Positions 48,311 through 60,555 of a stretch of 64,000 nucleotides of DNA are shown here, piece by piece. Position 1 is the first letter of the stretch. The number at the start of each line of letters is the position of its first letter. The notes beneath the pieces were generated by a model. The model was not told the origin of the DNA. It worked only from the letters and a program-made list of their open reading frames with translations, and searched no databases. This stretch comes from Eupeodes corollae (Eukaryota > Arthropoda > Insecta > Diptera > Syrphidae): the NCBI RefSeq assembly GCF_945859685.1, contig NC_079147.1, forward strand, positions 282,635,679-282,699,678. The letters run 5' to 3'. The translations under genes and the position numbers were made by a program.

Positions 48311-49955
48311 CAAATTTGAATATTTGGTTGACACCAAATAGCTCTCAAAAGAAAATTGCAAAATGTTTGCAGTATAAATTCGGAAACATTCAATACCCTG
48401 AATATTTTGTTAACATAACGTTTATTTACCTCTAATAATAATTGCATGCATTAAAGAACAACGTAGATCTAGTAATTTTTTAGAAAAAATTGAATAACAA
48501 TGTTTTTACAACATTTTTATATGAAAATACAACAAACAGTTTGAAAAAATTGTTTTTAGACTCTTTACAAAATAAAATAAGAATCTTAAAAAAAAAACTT
48601 TACAAAATTGATAAAAACTAATGTTGGATTCGAATATCTCGAGAACTAAATTATTTGATTCTATGAAAAAATACCGTTGTCAACATAAAAACATTTCCTT
48701 AAGACAATGCAATAAGTTTTTTTTAAATATGAAACAAAAACTTTCAAAAATGCTATTAAAAATAGGCATAAATTGGTTTTCGACTAAGATATCTCCCGAA
48801 CAAGACAAGATATTGAATATTAACTTATTTTATCATATATAAATTATTGTTTTGAACATTTCTTTATATTCTTGTTTAAACTTGAATCTAAAATTGTTGC
48901 GATAAATTTTACCGCAACAAGTTTCACCTCCCTTCCTTAACTAATTCTTACTGCGGCCCAAAAATTCTGGAAGAGTTTAGTAGAAACCTGGACCATCAGC
49001 CAGTGACCTGCTTTCCTAGCAGTTTGGGAAAGCAAATTTAACAGGTCTCACCAAAGTGTACGAAAGGATTCCACACCAACGAACTGTGCGATGATTGACC
49101 CAAATATTAGTTGAACAAGAACATCAAGGCATTAAGACGATACCCATGCCCAAAAATGTGTGTAGGAAAGTCACACCAACTTTAACTTAGTATGGCCGAG
49201 AACCCTTCATAAAGTATTAACGATAAAAAATCACTCCAAGAATATTTTAATAACTTTCATTTTAATTATGAACTTGGCTACCGACTTTCTTCAACACCAC
49301 ATAAGTACTTTTTCCTCAACCAAAATCTAGCGCGTGTAGGCACCCGATAATGCGGGGAATTCCACACGATTTTCCGGAAAGTTTTGGCTATAATGGGTTC
49401 GAAAGTGAAGAGCTGAACTCACTCAAGGAGCTACGAGGTGATCGCATCACTTCTTTAAAGAGATCGCGTGCGATGAAAGATACCTGGCTTCTCGGTCGCG
49501 CACCCCAATCTTATGGATGGAAGAAGTTGCGGTACCAAGACAGATCGATAACCATGCATAAGATCCGAGAAGATTGCTGAGGGCAAGTAGGCGGAAGGGT
49601 CAAGCTCGCCATGATGATGACCACTTTTTGGATTGCGACCAAAGCGATAAGAAGATTAACGAAAATTGTGTGAAGGAATTTTTTTTTTGAAAAAGACGTA
49701 ATTTTCGTACGATAGTTTTTTTAAGTTTTAGTGAATTGAAGATTTTGTTCTGCTGTGAGAAAAGTTGTTGAAGGACTACGATGTTGGAGAAAGTCAAAAA
49801 GAAGCTAAGTATAGTGTTTTCCTTTGTTTCTAAGGACATTGATTTTCTTCTGGTGTTCTTTTTGTTTCGAATTCTTTCTTCTGACCTTCGCGTCAAAACT
49901 CTGTTTTCCGGGTACTACGGGTGCCCACTTTAATCAATACAATATCAATTTTATT
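48311..49955. other. Copy B-only segment; origin unknown
   Basis: AT-rich to 48930, then a GC-richer stretch at 48930-49640 with a 76-codon plus-strand frame (49350-49580, MRGIPHDFPESFGYNGFESE) that I could not place. It may be a worn transposon or gene piece. Confidence 0.35.
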
Positions 49956-51387
49956 AACTTCCCATAGGAAGTTATTGTAATGGGTCCGATTTGTCAAATT
50001 GAAAATTTTGACATTTCTCGACGTTTCAAGGTCCCTAGAGTCGAAATAAAAGCTTTTTAGAAAGATGTCTGTGCGTGCGTGTGTACGTACGTTCGTACGT
50101 CCGTACGTCCGTACGTTCGCGACGTTTTTTTCGTCGTCCATAGCTCAAGAACCAGAAGAGATATCGACTTCAAATAAATTTTGTTATACAGGTAATAAGG
50201 CAGAAAGATGCAGAAAGGGCTCTCAAGAAAATTGCGTGGGTGGTTTTTTTACCATAGCAGTTTAAAAAAAAGGTGAACATTTTGGTTAACCCTAAATATC
50301 TTACGAACCAAAAACGCTAGAGACTTAAATTAAATTTTATATAATAAACTGTAACGTGATCTTAAAGAAGTATATTTTTTGAAAAAAATCTATCTAACGG
50401 TATTTTTTAAAAATCAAAAAAACTGAAAAAAAAAATTGTCACCACCTAAATTTAACGACTAACATATGATTTCATCTCCAAAACAATTTTGAGCAACGGA
50501 GAATAATGTTTTTGAAATCTGATAAAATTTTGAAAAAAATCGAATTGACAGTTTTTTTTATAAAAAATAAAAATCTAAAAAAAACATTACTCAAAATTCG
50601 TAAAAATTAAATATCGATTCAAATATCTTTTCAAAACTTTTAGATGTTGGCTTTAATTTACTTTTATCTTTCAAAAAATATTGTTGTCAACATTCAGTAA
50701 AATTTTGAACAAAATCGAATTAACAGTTTTTTTATAAAAAATTAAAAACCGAACAAAAATTAACAAAAGTTGGTAAAAATTGAATATGGATTCAAATATC
50801 TTTTCAAAAACTTGAAAGTTAGACTTCAAACTTATTTTATCTTATAAGAAATGTTGTTTTAAGCATTCTGAAAGATGTTGAGAAAAATCGAATTGACAGT
50901 TTTTTTACAAAAAATAAAAACCTTAAAAAAAATTTATAAAAGTTGGTAAAAATTGATTTTCGACTCAAATATCTTTTCAAAACTATAAAATATTGGCTTC
51001 AAACTAATTTTATCTTATAGAAAATATTGTTTTCAACATTCGATAGAATTTTGAAGAAAATCGAATTGACGGTTTCTTACAAAAAATAAAACTCTAAAAA
51101 AAACAATACTAAAACTTGGTAAAAATTTACTTTCGACTTAAATAGCATTTCAAAAATTAAAAATATTGGCTTCAAACTTATTTTATTTTACAGAAAATAT
51201 TGTTTTCGATATTCAGTGATTTTTATGTAAAAATCCAACAGTCCGTTTTTTCATAAAAAATAAAATCTATAAAAAATAGTACGCAAATTTGGTAAAATTG
51301 ATACTAGTACATATAGACAAACTTTTAAGCAAGACAAATCGACAGACGGGATGGGAAGTTATCAGTGTCGGTCGCATCCCAGCCTCT
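49956..51387 (+). mobile_element. CTR element, full length, best-preserved copy
   Basis: Starts AACTTCCCATAGGAAGTT (49956-49973) and ends atcccagcctcttt. The microsatellite of tacgttcg and tccgtacg words lies at 50083-50125. The central array has tcgaatt.acag words at about 50540, 50714, 50887 and 51060, a step of about 173-175 bp, with shorter flanking units. The interior is AT-rich and non-coding. The block cgatttgtc occurs near both ends in inverted orientation. Confidence 0.92.
50393..51235 (+). repeat. Central tandem array of the CTR element, step about 174 bp
   Basis: Five to six diverged units share, in order, aaaaatcgaattgacag, a poly-T/A stretch, ttggtaaaaatt, gactcaaatatcttttcaaa, attggcttcaaacttatttt and aatattgttttcaacatt. 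Confidence 0.85.
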
Positions 51388-52376
51388 TTTTTTAATTTTA
51401 TTGATCACCTTGATTAATAAAATATTCACCTAATCGAAACCCCCCCTTAAGCTGAGCTACCGTGCTGACAATACTTTTATTGCTACCTGTGGTAAATTCT
51501 TTCACCTGCTTGAAATATCGACTTACGTTTCTCATTAATTGTCAAATTAATTCTCGCGGCACATTGTGTAGTGCAATTCGAATTAATTTAATCTAAGTAC
51601 AATAAAAAGAAATAAAAAAGAGTTGAAAATCGTGTAGTTAATATTGGATTCGAAAATCCAATAGTGTTTAAAGTACATTTTTGTTGGTGAAAAATTTAAA
51701 AAATAAAAAATAATTTAAAAAATTTAAATTGAAATGTGAACAAATAAAGATATTAACATAAAACTTAAACCTATTACACAAAATGTTGTTATTAATATTT
51801 TTAAAACTTTTAGTGATATCGACAGACGGACACGAATAAGAAGTTATCAGTGAGGGTTGAATCCCATCATTTTTTAATTTAAAAACCGTTTTAGGCAATG
51901 TTTTAATTCTGTAACTAAACGTAGAAAATTATTGTAATGTGTCGAATTTTTGTCAAATTTAACTGTTAATTGTTTGACTTTTCAAGACTCCTAGAATCAG
52001 AATCCATAGTTTTTAAAGTGCTGTCAAAAATGCTTGACAACTGTTCTAGCGCCTTCAATATCTGGATATAAGACCGCTTAAGCTTCAATTTTTGATTATG
52101 TTCATTAAGAAGTTCCTTAAGCTTCGAATTGACTTTCAAAATTTGTATAACATAACATCACCTTTTTCTTAATTAAAATTTTAAAGTAATGTTGTTAAAG
52201 TTTTAGCTATTTTTGATATATTTTTTGTTTATATTTCGTTTTAAAAAAAATGTGTCGATATATTTTATTTTCATATACCTATAAAAAAATATTACAACAA
52301 TCTATTTAAAAGTGTCTATCAAGAAGTGTTATCTTGGTACCTTTGTACATATATATGATTTTAAAATATTATTGTA

Positions 52377-52694
52377 GTACCCGTGGCATGATGGTTAGTG
52401 CGTTGGACTGTCATGCAAGGGGTCTTGGGTTCAATCCCTGCCTGTGCCACCTTAATTTAAAAAAAAAAAAAAAAATCATTTTCGCGGGTACTGCCTCTTG
52501 CGAGGAATTGACAAATCCTTCAAGAGTAATTCTTGTCATGAAAAAGTGCTTTCTCAAACTAGCCGTTCGGATTCGGCCTAAAATTGTAGGTCCCTTCCAT
52601 TCCTGACAACAGTACTCGCACACAGGAATGGTTGAGAGTTGTAAGTCACTAGGCCCTGGTTCACAACGGACTGTTGCGCCACCCCATTTGATTT
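52377..52694 (+). mobile_element. tRNA-derived SINE, copy B only
   Basis: Starts tagtacccgtggcatgatgg, with B box ggttcaatccc at 52427-52437, a gtgccacc close to the tRNA-like part, a poly-A tract (52455-52475) and a body as in the copy at 3029-3346. It ends caccccatttgattt. Target duplication not clear. The copies look about 97% alike outside the A run. Confidence 0.88.
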
Positions 52695-54918
52695 TTGATT
52701 GTTTAAGAATAAGGTTGTGTCACACATATTTTACTTGCCTTCACCTATATAAAAGAATAAATACTTCGTACAAGTTTAGGAAACGGACCAGAAAGAGTAT
52801 ATGTATTTTCTATTAGAATCACTTTTCCAACGTTAGTATACACATTATACCTGTATAAGTGTTACGTACAACCTCTACAACTATTTCTTACTAACCTTAA
52901 ATCTAAAACGCACAAGAGCCTGACTGTATAAATAACACATGAATAGCAATTTCTTGTACCTGTTCGTATGCTTGTTTTTTTAAAACTTTTACGAAAAAAT
53001 AAACTTAACGTAATAATTACATGTTTGAGCTGGAAATTTGTAGGAAAGAAGGAATTTGATTGGATTATAGTACTTTCTACCTAACAATAACAATCCTTCA
53101 TTATCATCATATCATAAACATGTCTTTATCTATCTATCTCCATAAAGCTGAGCACGCCAATGAACTATTCTTTATCCGTTTTTGACACCTACCTTACTAC
53201 ACAACTAATATAGGCGATCGATTTACAATTAAAACAAACATGTTCTTCCTCTTTCTTATCTTCAGATAATTTATTTTCTATCCTGTTTCTTCTAATATAA
53301 AATTAAAATGAAGAAAAAGAAAAAGCTTTGAACGAACTAGTTGAATACACAAAAAATTGTTTTCGTTAAGTATACTTACAAGTATTTTTCATTTAAAATA
53401 CCTAGGATAAGTCGTGTCTTGGGTTGTTGAATCGCGCGGTTTTTTTGACAAATCAAATGGCATTTATATCTTTCAAGACAAACTTATTTAACAGGTTATT
53501 TTTAAGTCTTTTTTGTTTTTTTTATTGTTTCTATAATATGTTGTGGATAAAGTTAGCTGTTCGTGAGCTTGTTTGAAGTTTTGATGTTATTTTGTGTCCC
53601 TAAAAACCATACATTTTGAGCTCGAAACATTGCGAAATTCTTAAACTTAGATTGATTATTTCATTTTAAAATGGAAACTAAACAATTTTAATTTGTTCAA
53701 ATTGTAATCTGCTATGACTTATGGTCTTTTAACTTAGATAAAAAGCAATAGAACAGCTTTTAAGACTGTAAATTACGTGTGATTTATTTTATGAATTCAA
53801 AACTAGACTTAAAGCATTTATTCTTCAAATGAAATGGCACATTAATAATTAAACCTTTATTTTTTTGTCCATTTGTCGATAACTATCACACTTTTGATAC
53901 GAATAAAAACCAAAATCCATTTTTTGCTTTTTGATTGCAATATGTGATTATCACCTCAAACATCCGACTGTATTTCGTATGTTCTGCACATCCATAAATC
54001 ATCATCTATAAATTCATTAAAATATACTTTAATTCAATCCAATCAACATTTTTGTTGTATAAAATTTATAATATAAAAACACACAAAAAAATAAAACAAA
54101 TATCTACAAATGAATAAAAATCAATTTGTCGACATCAGTGTTATATCGATAAAAATAAATAAAATAAGTCAAATGGGGTCATCGGATATAGGACCATCCA
54201 TATCGAATATACTCGCATAGAACCGACGGACCCGGACCCGGACACGGACGCGACGGATGGACTGGACATGACCCATAGCATAGGCCAGGACATACGCACA
54301 AATAAACCTATCTATGCTATCCCCAGCCCAGCCTTAGCTCATCGAGAATATAGAGCATTGTATTTCGGTTAAAACAAACTAAATTAATTCCACTTCATGA
54401 CTTTGCAAACGCAAAGCATAATCCGCACGAATTAATAATAATAAATCAATCAAATTCTATGTACCGAAAATTGTATGTTCTATATGTACACATTTGTGTA
54501 TTATATTTAAATTGATTTTCCTTAATTGTTTTAAAAATAAAATTATACTCTTTGTACAGGTAATTCAATGCAACTATAAATAGATTTTATTGTATTTTTG
54601 TTCATATTGTTTTATACTAAAATAATAATAATCAAAGTACATCAGTGAGGTTGGGTCAATTCGTCATTAGTATTAATATCAATCTAATGAAATTGATAAC
54701 ATTCAAATTGCTACCTTCCACTGTTAAATAGCTTTGCATCTTTTTAATAAATGTTAAGTTCATACATACTGATGGATGAGCCTAACTTTGTGTTGGTATT
54801 TATTATAATATTAGAAATAATGAATTTTTTGAAAATTAATTTATTGTTCTTCTTAACATTTATACTTGAATTTGCTTAACTCTAACAACTGCTGCATCGT
54901 CTGAAGTTTAATTTAAAC
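52695..54918. other. Copy B DNA; no gene recognised
   Basis: Positions 52695-53540 have no partner in copy A. From 53545 the sequence follows 6285-7895 of copy A closely, including the GC-rich patch at 54220-54330. Confidence 0.5.
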
Positions 54919-56446
54919 GAATTTAGCACATTGAAAAGAGTACAAGTATTTTTCTACTTTCAGTTGTTTTTTACTTGCAAGTAACGTTTTATTTTTATAT
55001 TGTTACTATGACTACCTTATTTGGTAATAAAAATGTGTAAATGGTCTTCATTTTGCGAAAAATGAAGATTGGTTGTGATTTGCATTGTTTTTAACTAGAC
55101 ATAAATTTAGCCCGTTTTGTAATCAAAGAGTGTATTATTAATTTTTGTGTTTTTTTTTTAAAGGAAAATAATAATTTTTGAGGTAAATAAATATTCCTTT
55201 ACTGATATATGTTAAAAAAATAAAAAATATTAGTAATGCCAAAGGAAAATGGTGCTCAAAGGAAAAAAGAAATCTGATCTTGAAAATGGAGTCTAAGTTG
55301 TTAGAATGCTTCAGAAAGCTGGTTTATAATGCCCTTCCTAATGTCAAAAAGTTTGGAGTGATTGAAAACGTTAAACAAAACCCCCGAGCCAGAAAGACAA
55401 CAACAAATGAAGATAGAATTATTTATAGGTTATAGACCAAGAATTCGTTTATGACCTCGGGTGCCATTCGAAGCGAACTTTCAACGAACTCTGGTGTAAA
55501 TGTTTCCTCAAGGACCATAAGACACCGAGTAAACGAAAACAATTTACGTTGGTGCGTTGATCAGAGAAAACGGCTTGTATCAACAAAAAATCTGAAATCT
55601 AGGTTACAGTTTGCCAAAGCTCACCTAGACAAACCAATTAATTTTTGGAAAAACGTGTTCTGGAGCGTTGAATCAAAATTCTGCCGGTTCGGATCTGATG
55701 GGAAAAAATATGTATGGCGTCCAAAAAACAGGAAATATGATCCAAGGTACATCATTAAAACGGTGAAACACGGTGGATGCAAAGTTTTGGTCTGGGCTGC
55801 TTTTTCATGGCATCGTAAAAATTGACACCAAAATGGACTAGAGTACGTGTACAGAGATATACTGTTGGATCATATTATGATTATGAAGACTAATTGCCGT
55901 TATTATGGCGCTTCATGCACGGCAACGACCCTAAACACACTTCAAAGTTAGTGAAGTTTGCCTTAGAGGTGACTAAAATCGACGTTTTGAAGTGGCCAGC
56001 ACAATCACCTAATCTTAACGCGATCGAGAATTTGTGAAATGATGTTGAACATTAATTGAACAAAAAAAAAACAAACCAATTCCACACATTTCTGGCAGGA
56101 GATTCAAAATGCTTGGTATGCAATTCCAAAGTGACGATGGGAATTAAAGGGTTTCCTACCATATACTAAGAAAAACTTAGAATTAATAATGGTAGGTAAA
56201 ATTTTATCAAAAGAAACTGTTGAATGTGCTTAATTTGTGTCCAGGCGAAAAATTGATGTTTCTACATTCCATACTTTTTTCTTCTTACAGATGTTAAACA
56301 TATTTGATCAAGTACTATGAAAACTTAGTGCTATGTATAATTAATGTAAATAAAGTATAACTAATTTCATAATAAGAAAATAAATTTAAAATCAAATTAT
56401 TTTTATGTTCTAAAATAAGTGTGCTAAATTCTTGCTCACCATTGTG
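54919..56446 (+). mobile_element. Tc1-like DNA transposon, left end clipped
   Basis: The right end reads inward as cacaatggtgagcaagaatt and is followed by TA (56447-56448). The left end matches only from gaatttagcaca (54919-54930), so about 15 outer bases are missing. Copy A shows the empty site (7896-7920) with TATATTAAAA at the junction. It encodes a decayed transposase. Confidence 0.85.
55240..56160 (+). pseudogene. Tc1-like transposase pseudogene
   Basis: The N-terminal helix-turn-helix part is at 55240-55450, in broken frames. The main frame is 55451-55825 (TSGAIRSEL, RHRVNENNL, then FWSVESKFCRFGSDG). The usual first catalytic D in WSDESKF is V here. Next come GGCKVLVWAAFS, then, after a stop, HGNDPKHTSK (55915-55945) and WPAQSPNLNAIENL with the catalytic E (55990-56035). 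Several stops follow. Loss of the first D and the frame breaks make it inactive. Confidence 0.82.
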
Positions 56447-57083
56447 TATTAAACAAAAAATTACAACTAGATAAGTTCTGATTTTTAAGATGCATAAACA
56501 TATATTTTTAAAATCAGGGTGTCCTGTAAAAAAATGGTCAACATTGAACATGATGATGGGCCTGGTTATTAACTTTAAGAAGGTAGTAATTTTGTTTACT
56601 CCGAATCATAACGGTTTTCGAATTAAAGCTATTTGAATCAAGTTCCGGAAAAAATTAATAATAAATCAAATGATAGGACAATTAATTAAAATTGATGGGC
56701 ATTGACTTATTCCTAAAAATGTATGAAAAGTTTGATTTTTAAATCAAACCCAAGTTTGCAATTAAATCTTTAAAGTTGTATGTAGTTTTGTATGTAAAGT
56801 TTGTATGTTATGTCACAGTTTTGTATCTCGATAATTTTCTTTCTTTCTAAAAAAGTATAAACCACACAATCTCAAATCGAAAGTTACACTTATTTGAAAC
56901 ACATTTAAATAAAGCCACATTATTAAATGACCATGAAAAACTCTCCAAGAAATATTTTGGTAAATGTCAAAAATGGATTTTAAAAACTAAACTTACTTCT
57001 GAATTATTTAATTGTTATCAATTTGTAGTATTTCGCAAAGATAGATCTTCATTTCCAACTGGTATTTGTGATTATTACAGTAA
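56447..57083. other. Copy B DNA partly matching 7900-8121; nothing recognised
   Basis: Shares aagatgcataaacata and cagggtgtcctgt words with copy A to about 56655. The next 430 bp have no partner in copy A, where the CTR element starts immediately. Confidence 0.5.
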
Positions 57084-58152
57084 GAAAAAAGAGGCTGGGA
57101 CGCAAGCCTTACTGATAACTTCCCATCCCGTCTGTCGATTTGTCTTTCTTAAAAGTTTGTCGGTATGTACTCGTATCAATTTTTACCAAATTTTCGTACT
57201 ATTTCTTGTAGATTTTATTTTTTATGAAAAAAGCGGCCTGTTGGATTTTTATATAAAAATTACTGAATATCGAAAAAAATATTTTCTGTGAAATAAAATA
57301 AGTTTGAAGCCAATATTTTTCATTTTTGAAAAGCTATTTGAGTCGAAAGTAAATTTTTACCAAGTTTTAGTATTGTTTTTGTTAGAGTTTTATTTTTTGT
57401 AAAAAAGCTGTCAATTCAATTTTTTCAAAGACAAAAGTAAATTAAAGCCAATGTTGAATGTTGAAAACAATATTTCTTATAAGATAAAATAAGATTGAAG
57501 CCTAAATTTCAAGTATTTGAAAAGATATTTGAATCGATATTCAATTTTTACCAATTTTTAGTAATGTTTATTTTGGATTTTTATTTTGTATAAAAAAACT
57601 ATTAATTCGATTTTTTTCAAAATTTTATCAGTTGTTAAAAATATTATTCTTCGTTGCACAAAATTGTTTTGGAGATGAAATCATATTTAAGTCGTAAAAT
57701 TTTTTAAGTGACAAATTATTTTGTTCAGTTTTTTTGATTTATAAAAAAAACTGTTAAATGGATTTTTTTTTCTAAAAATAAACTTCTTTGATATCACGTT
57801 ACAATATATTACATAAAATTTAAAATTTCAAGTCTCTAGCGGTTTTGGTTCGTAAGGTATTTAGCGTTAACCAAAATTTTCACCTTTTTTTCAAACTGCT
57901 ATGGTAAAAAAAACCACAAACGCAATTTTCTTGAGAGCCGTTTGTCCATCTTTCTGCCTTAGTATCTGTATAACAAAATGTATTTTAAATCGATATCGCT
58001 TCTGGTTCTTGAGCTATGGACGACGAAAAAAACGTTGCGAACGTACGGACGTCTTTCTAAAAATCTTTTATTTCGACTCTATTGACCTTGAAACGTCGAT
58101 AAAAGTCAAAATTTTTAATCGGACCCATTACAATAACTTCCTATGGGAAGTT
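57084..58152 (-). mobile_element. CTR element, antisense, copy B counterpart without copia
   Basis: Runs from agaggctgggacgc to aataacttcctatgggaagtt. It has fewer tandem units than copy A, since the array is shortened between about 57430 and 57600. It preserves the site where copia entered in copy A. Confidence 0.85.
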
Positions 58153-59830
58153 AAGAAAAGAAATGACAATAATTTTCTAAATAATTTGTGTTTTTCCGAA
58201 GACAACAATCGGCTTTGAAATGTACATAGGTACAAATGCAGATCTCCCTAAGAATCTTTGATTTAGATTCTATTTAACTTATTTAAGTCGAAAAATTTAA
58301 AAATTCCAATTCGACAAATGGGAAGTTTCTGTTTTAATAGTAAATATTTTTAAAATAAAATTGAAAAGTCCAACACACATCGAATTTTAATAACTAATTT
58401 GTAGTTAATTAATATTTAATATTAAAGAACTAAATTCAATTAAGTATTGATTTTTATTTACGGTTCATATAATTGTTTTATTTTGAAAAGTGAAGTGCTA
58501 ACTTGACGTCAGACGTCATTACAAGAAACTTATTATTTCCAATGAAAAAGGTATTGATTTTGAAAAATAATTAAATTTTAAAATTACAAATTCCATGTAG
58601 CAAATATCAATATTTGATGATTAACACTCTCAATAACGCCGTGAAGTGTAAAGACGGTATTATTAGACTAAAATGTTGACCAGATCCCTTTCCAACCACT
58701 AAACTTTACAAATGACTTCATTTTTATGACTACAATGTTAAAAAAAACGCACCTAAAATTTTCTTCATATATGAATTAAAGTTTATTAAATCTGCTTTAA
58801 ATTAACAAAACATAAACTGTGATTTGCATGTGCGTCAGAAAAAGAATCTGTGAGTGTTTCAGATGTATAACAAGCGAGGCGCCATTTGAATTAGCTTTAT
58901 AATTTCAAAAAGATGAAAATATAGACCTCAAGTTTTTTGTTACTCATTATTTAAATGAGTCACATGTTTTTGACTAAATTGTTTTTAACAATTTCCGTAA
59001 ACAATGTCTATTTATTTTTGTCTTATGTAAAATCTTCGGAAACTTAAGAAGATAAATATAAACACATACTAAAATGACTCAACTTGTTGATTGGTACAAG
59101 CTTGTGATTCCCCTAATTATTCAAATATATTCAATTTGTTTCCCGAAACCCAAATCCACCTCAGTTTAATAAATTAACGTAAACTTCAACTACCAACGAC
59201 GCACGGACGTGCGCCAAAAACAAGGTGTGTCTGCAATCTTCGATACCGACCATCATCTATTCTGCTCGTAGAAGTGTGAAAATATTAGTTCTAGATAAAA
59301 AAAACTATCTAAGATATCTTAGATACATTTATGCGTGTACACATAAAATTAGCAAGTATAGTTTACTCGAAGAAGAAACAAGATGCAAAAGACAGGGCGG
59401 CCCGTGAAATGAGATAAAAATAAACAAACTTCCATCGGACTTGTATCTTGTACCCAATAAATATGAAAGATGTATAGTGAGCCAGTTTTTAGACCAGAAG
59501 CACACATAGGTTCAAATTATTATTATGGCTTGGCGTTCATTGAACTTAATTTCACCCAGTTTAAGTTGATATTCTGGTTTGCAAGCAGCAAACCAAGATC
59601 AACCTCAACCCATTATGACAGTTGATTTTAAGATTGAAATGAAAGCATTTATAATTTTTGGTTTAATATGCATGAGAGTCATCTGGCATAAATTTGAAAG
59701 GCTTTGATAATCTCTTAAGAGTACAGTATTATTATGCTTCTTTGGTTTTGACCTAATTAACAAAAAATAATTTCAACTTTGAAAACAAATTAAAAAATAT
59801 ATGTATTTTTATTTTTCATAGACGAGACTT
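58153..59830. other. Copy B counterpart of 11873-13520; non-coding
   Basis: Very close to copy A. It contains the downstream flank and poly(A) signal of the 81-residue protein gene at its right end. No other gene supported. Confidence 0.5.
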
Positions 59831-60139
59831 TCAAAAACCCACTTGACAATCATCTTCAAACAAAAATGGTAATAAATTTACACAGGGTTGTGTTCCACGA
59901 GAATTTGAAAGACCAAATCCAAGCATAAGTCCCATAATTATACCCATCGTGAGCAAACCTAATATTGCTAAAATAATCAGAACAGTCTGTAAATATATCA
60001 TCTTTTTGGAACTAAAAAGGAATTATATTTTATTTTTAAACTTAAACAAATTATAAGACCAAAACAGAACTTACTACTGGAGATTTTTCTTGAACACTTC
60101 GAATACGGTCTCGATGGGCACATTGACAACGCTCAACAT
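59831..60139 (-). CDS. Two-exon gene for an 81-residue single-pass membrane protein (copy B, intact)
   Basis: Minus strand. The coding part of exon 1 is 60139-60075 (65 nt), the intron 60074-60012 (63 nt, GTAAGT to TTTTTAG) and exon 2 60011-59831 (181 nt, TGA stop). The spliced product has 81 residues and starts MLSVVNVPIETVFEVFKK. Residues about 28-55 form a hydrophobic, glycine-rich membrane segment (LLTMGIIMGLMLGFG). The tail has two cysteines (65, 77) and ends FEDDCQVGF. An in-frame TAA a few codons upstream of the ATG supports this start, and AATAAA lies about 20 nt past the stop (59813-59808). Copy A differs in this coding region by two silent substitutions, one replacement and two homopolymer indels, which suggests a constrained coding sequence. 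I do not recognise the family, so no function is assigned. Additional exons cannot be excluded. Confidence 0.72.
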
Positions 60140-60449
60140 TATGATAGTTTGTTGCCAGTTTTTTTAATATTTCCCTTCCGAATTTATTGTGTTTGTAGTT
60201 GGAACAGTTGTTCATACTTTTTTTGAAAACATTTTTGACAAGTTTAGCGTATTTGAATAAATTATTAATAGAAATAAAAGCTGGAACAGTAATTTCAAAG
60301 TCAAAAATTAGTGTAGTGTAACAAGTTTATGTGCGTGTCCAAATTGAATTTTGTCAAAACTTCTCATTATTTTTAAAAATTGTAAGACTTTCCAAGAATT
60401 ACTATTCCACAGAATCAATCTTAGGTCTGTTCTTTTTCTCGGCGTTAAT
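60140..60449. promoter_or_regulatory. Upstream region of the 81-residue protein gene (inferred)
   Basis: Directly upstream of the minus-strand ATG. It holds the in-frame TAA and AT-rich DNA, and is nearly identical in copy A (13832-14128). No confident TATA box or initiator could be picked. Confidence 0.3.
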
Positions 60450-60553
60450 GTAGGAAGTCATTAAAATCGGTCCGATTTTTAAAATTGTAAATGTTGACAT
60501 TTCTTGACATTTCAAAGTCCCTTGAATCGAAATAAAAGATGTTTTGAGAGTTG
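60450..60553 (+). mobile_element. CTR element 5' fragment, copy B
   Basis: Counterpart of 14129-14285, cut shorter, without the ACGT-rich patch. It abuts the LINE end. Confidence 0.6.
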
Positions 60554-60555
60554 TT

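Noticed and set aside
50393..51235. CRISPR-like array
   Set aside because: Units are long, diverged and without distinct spacers, in a eukaryotic transposon.
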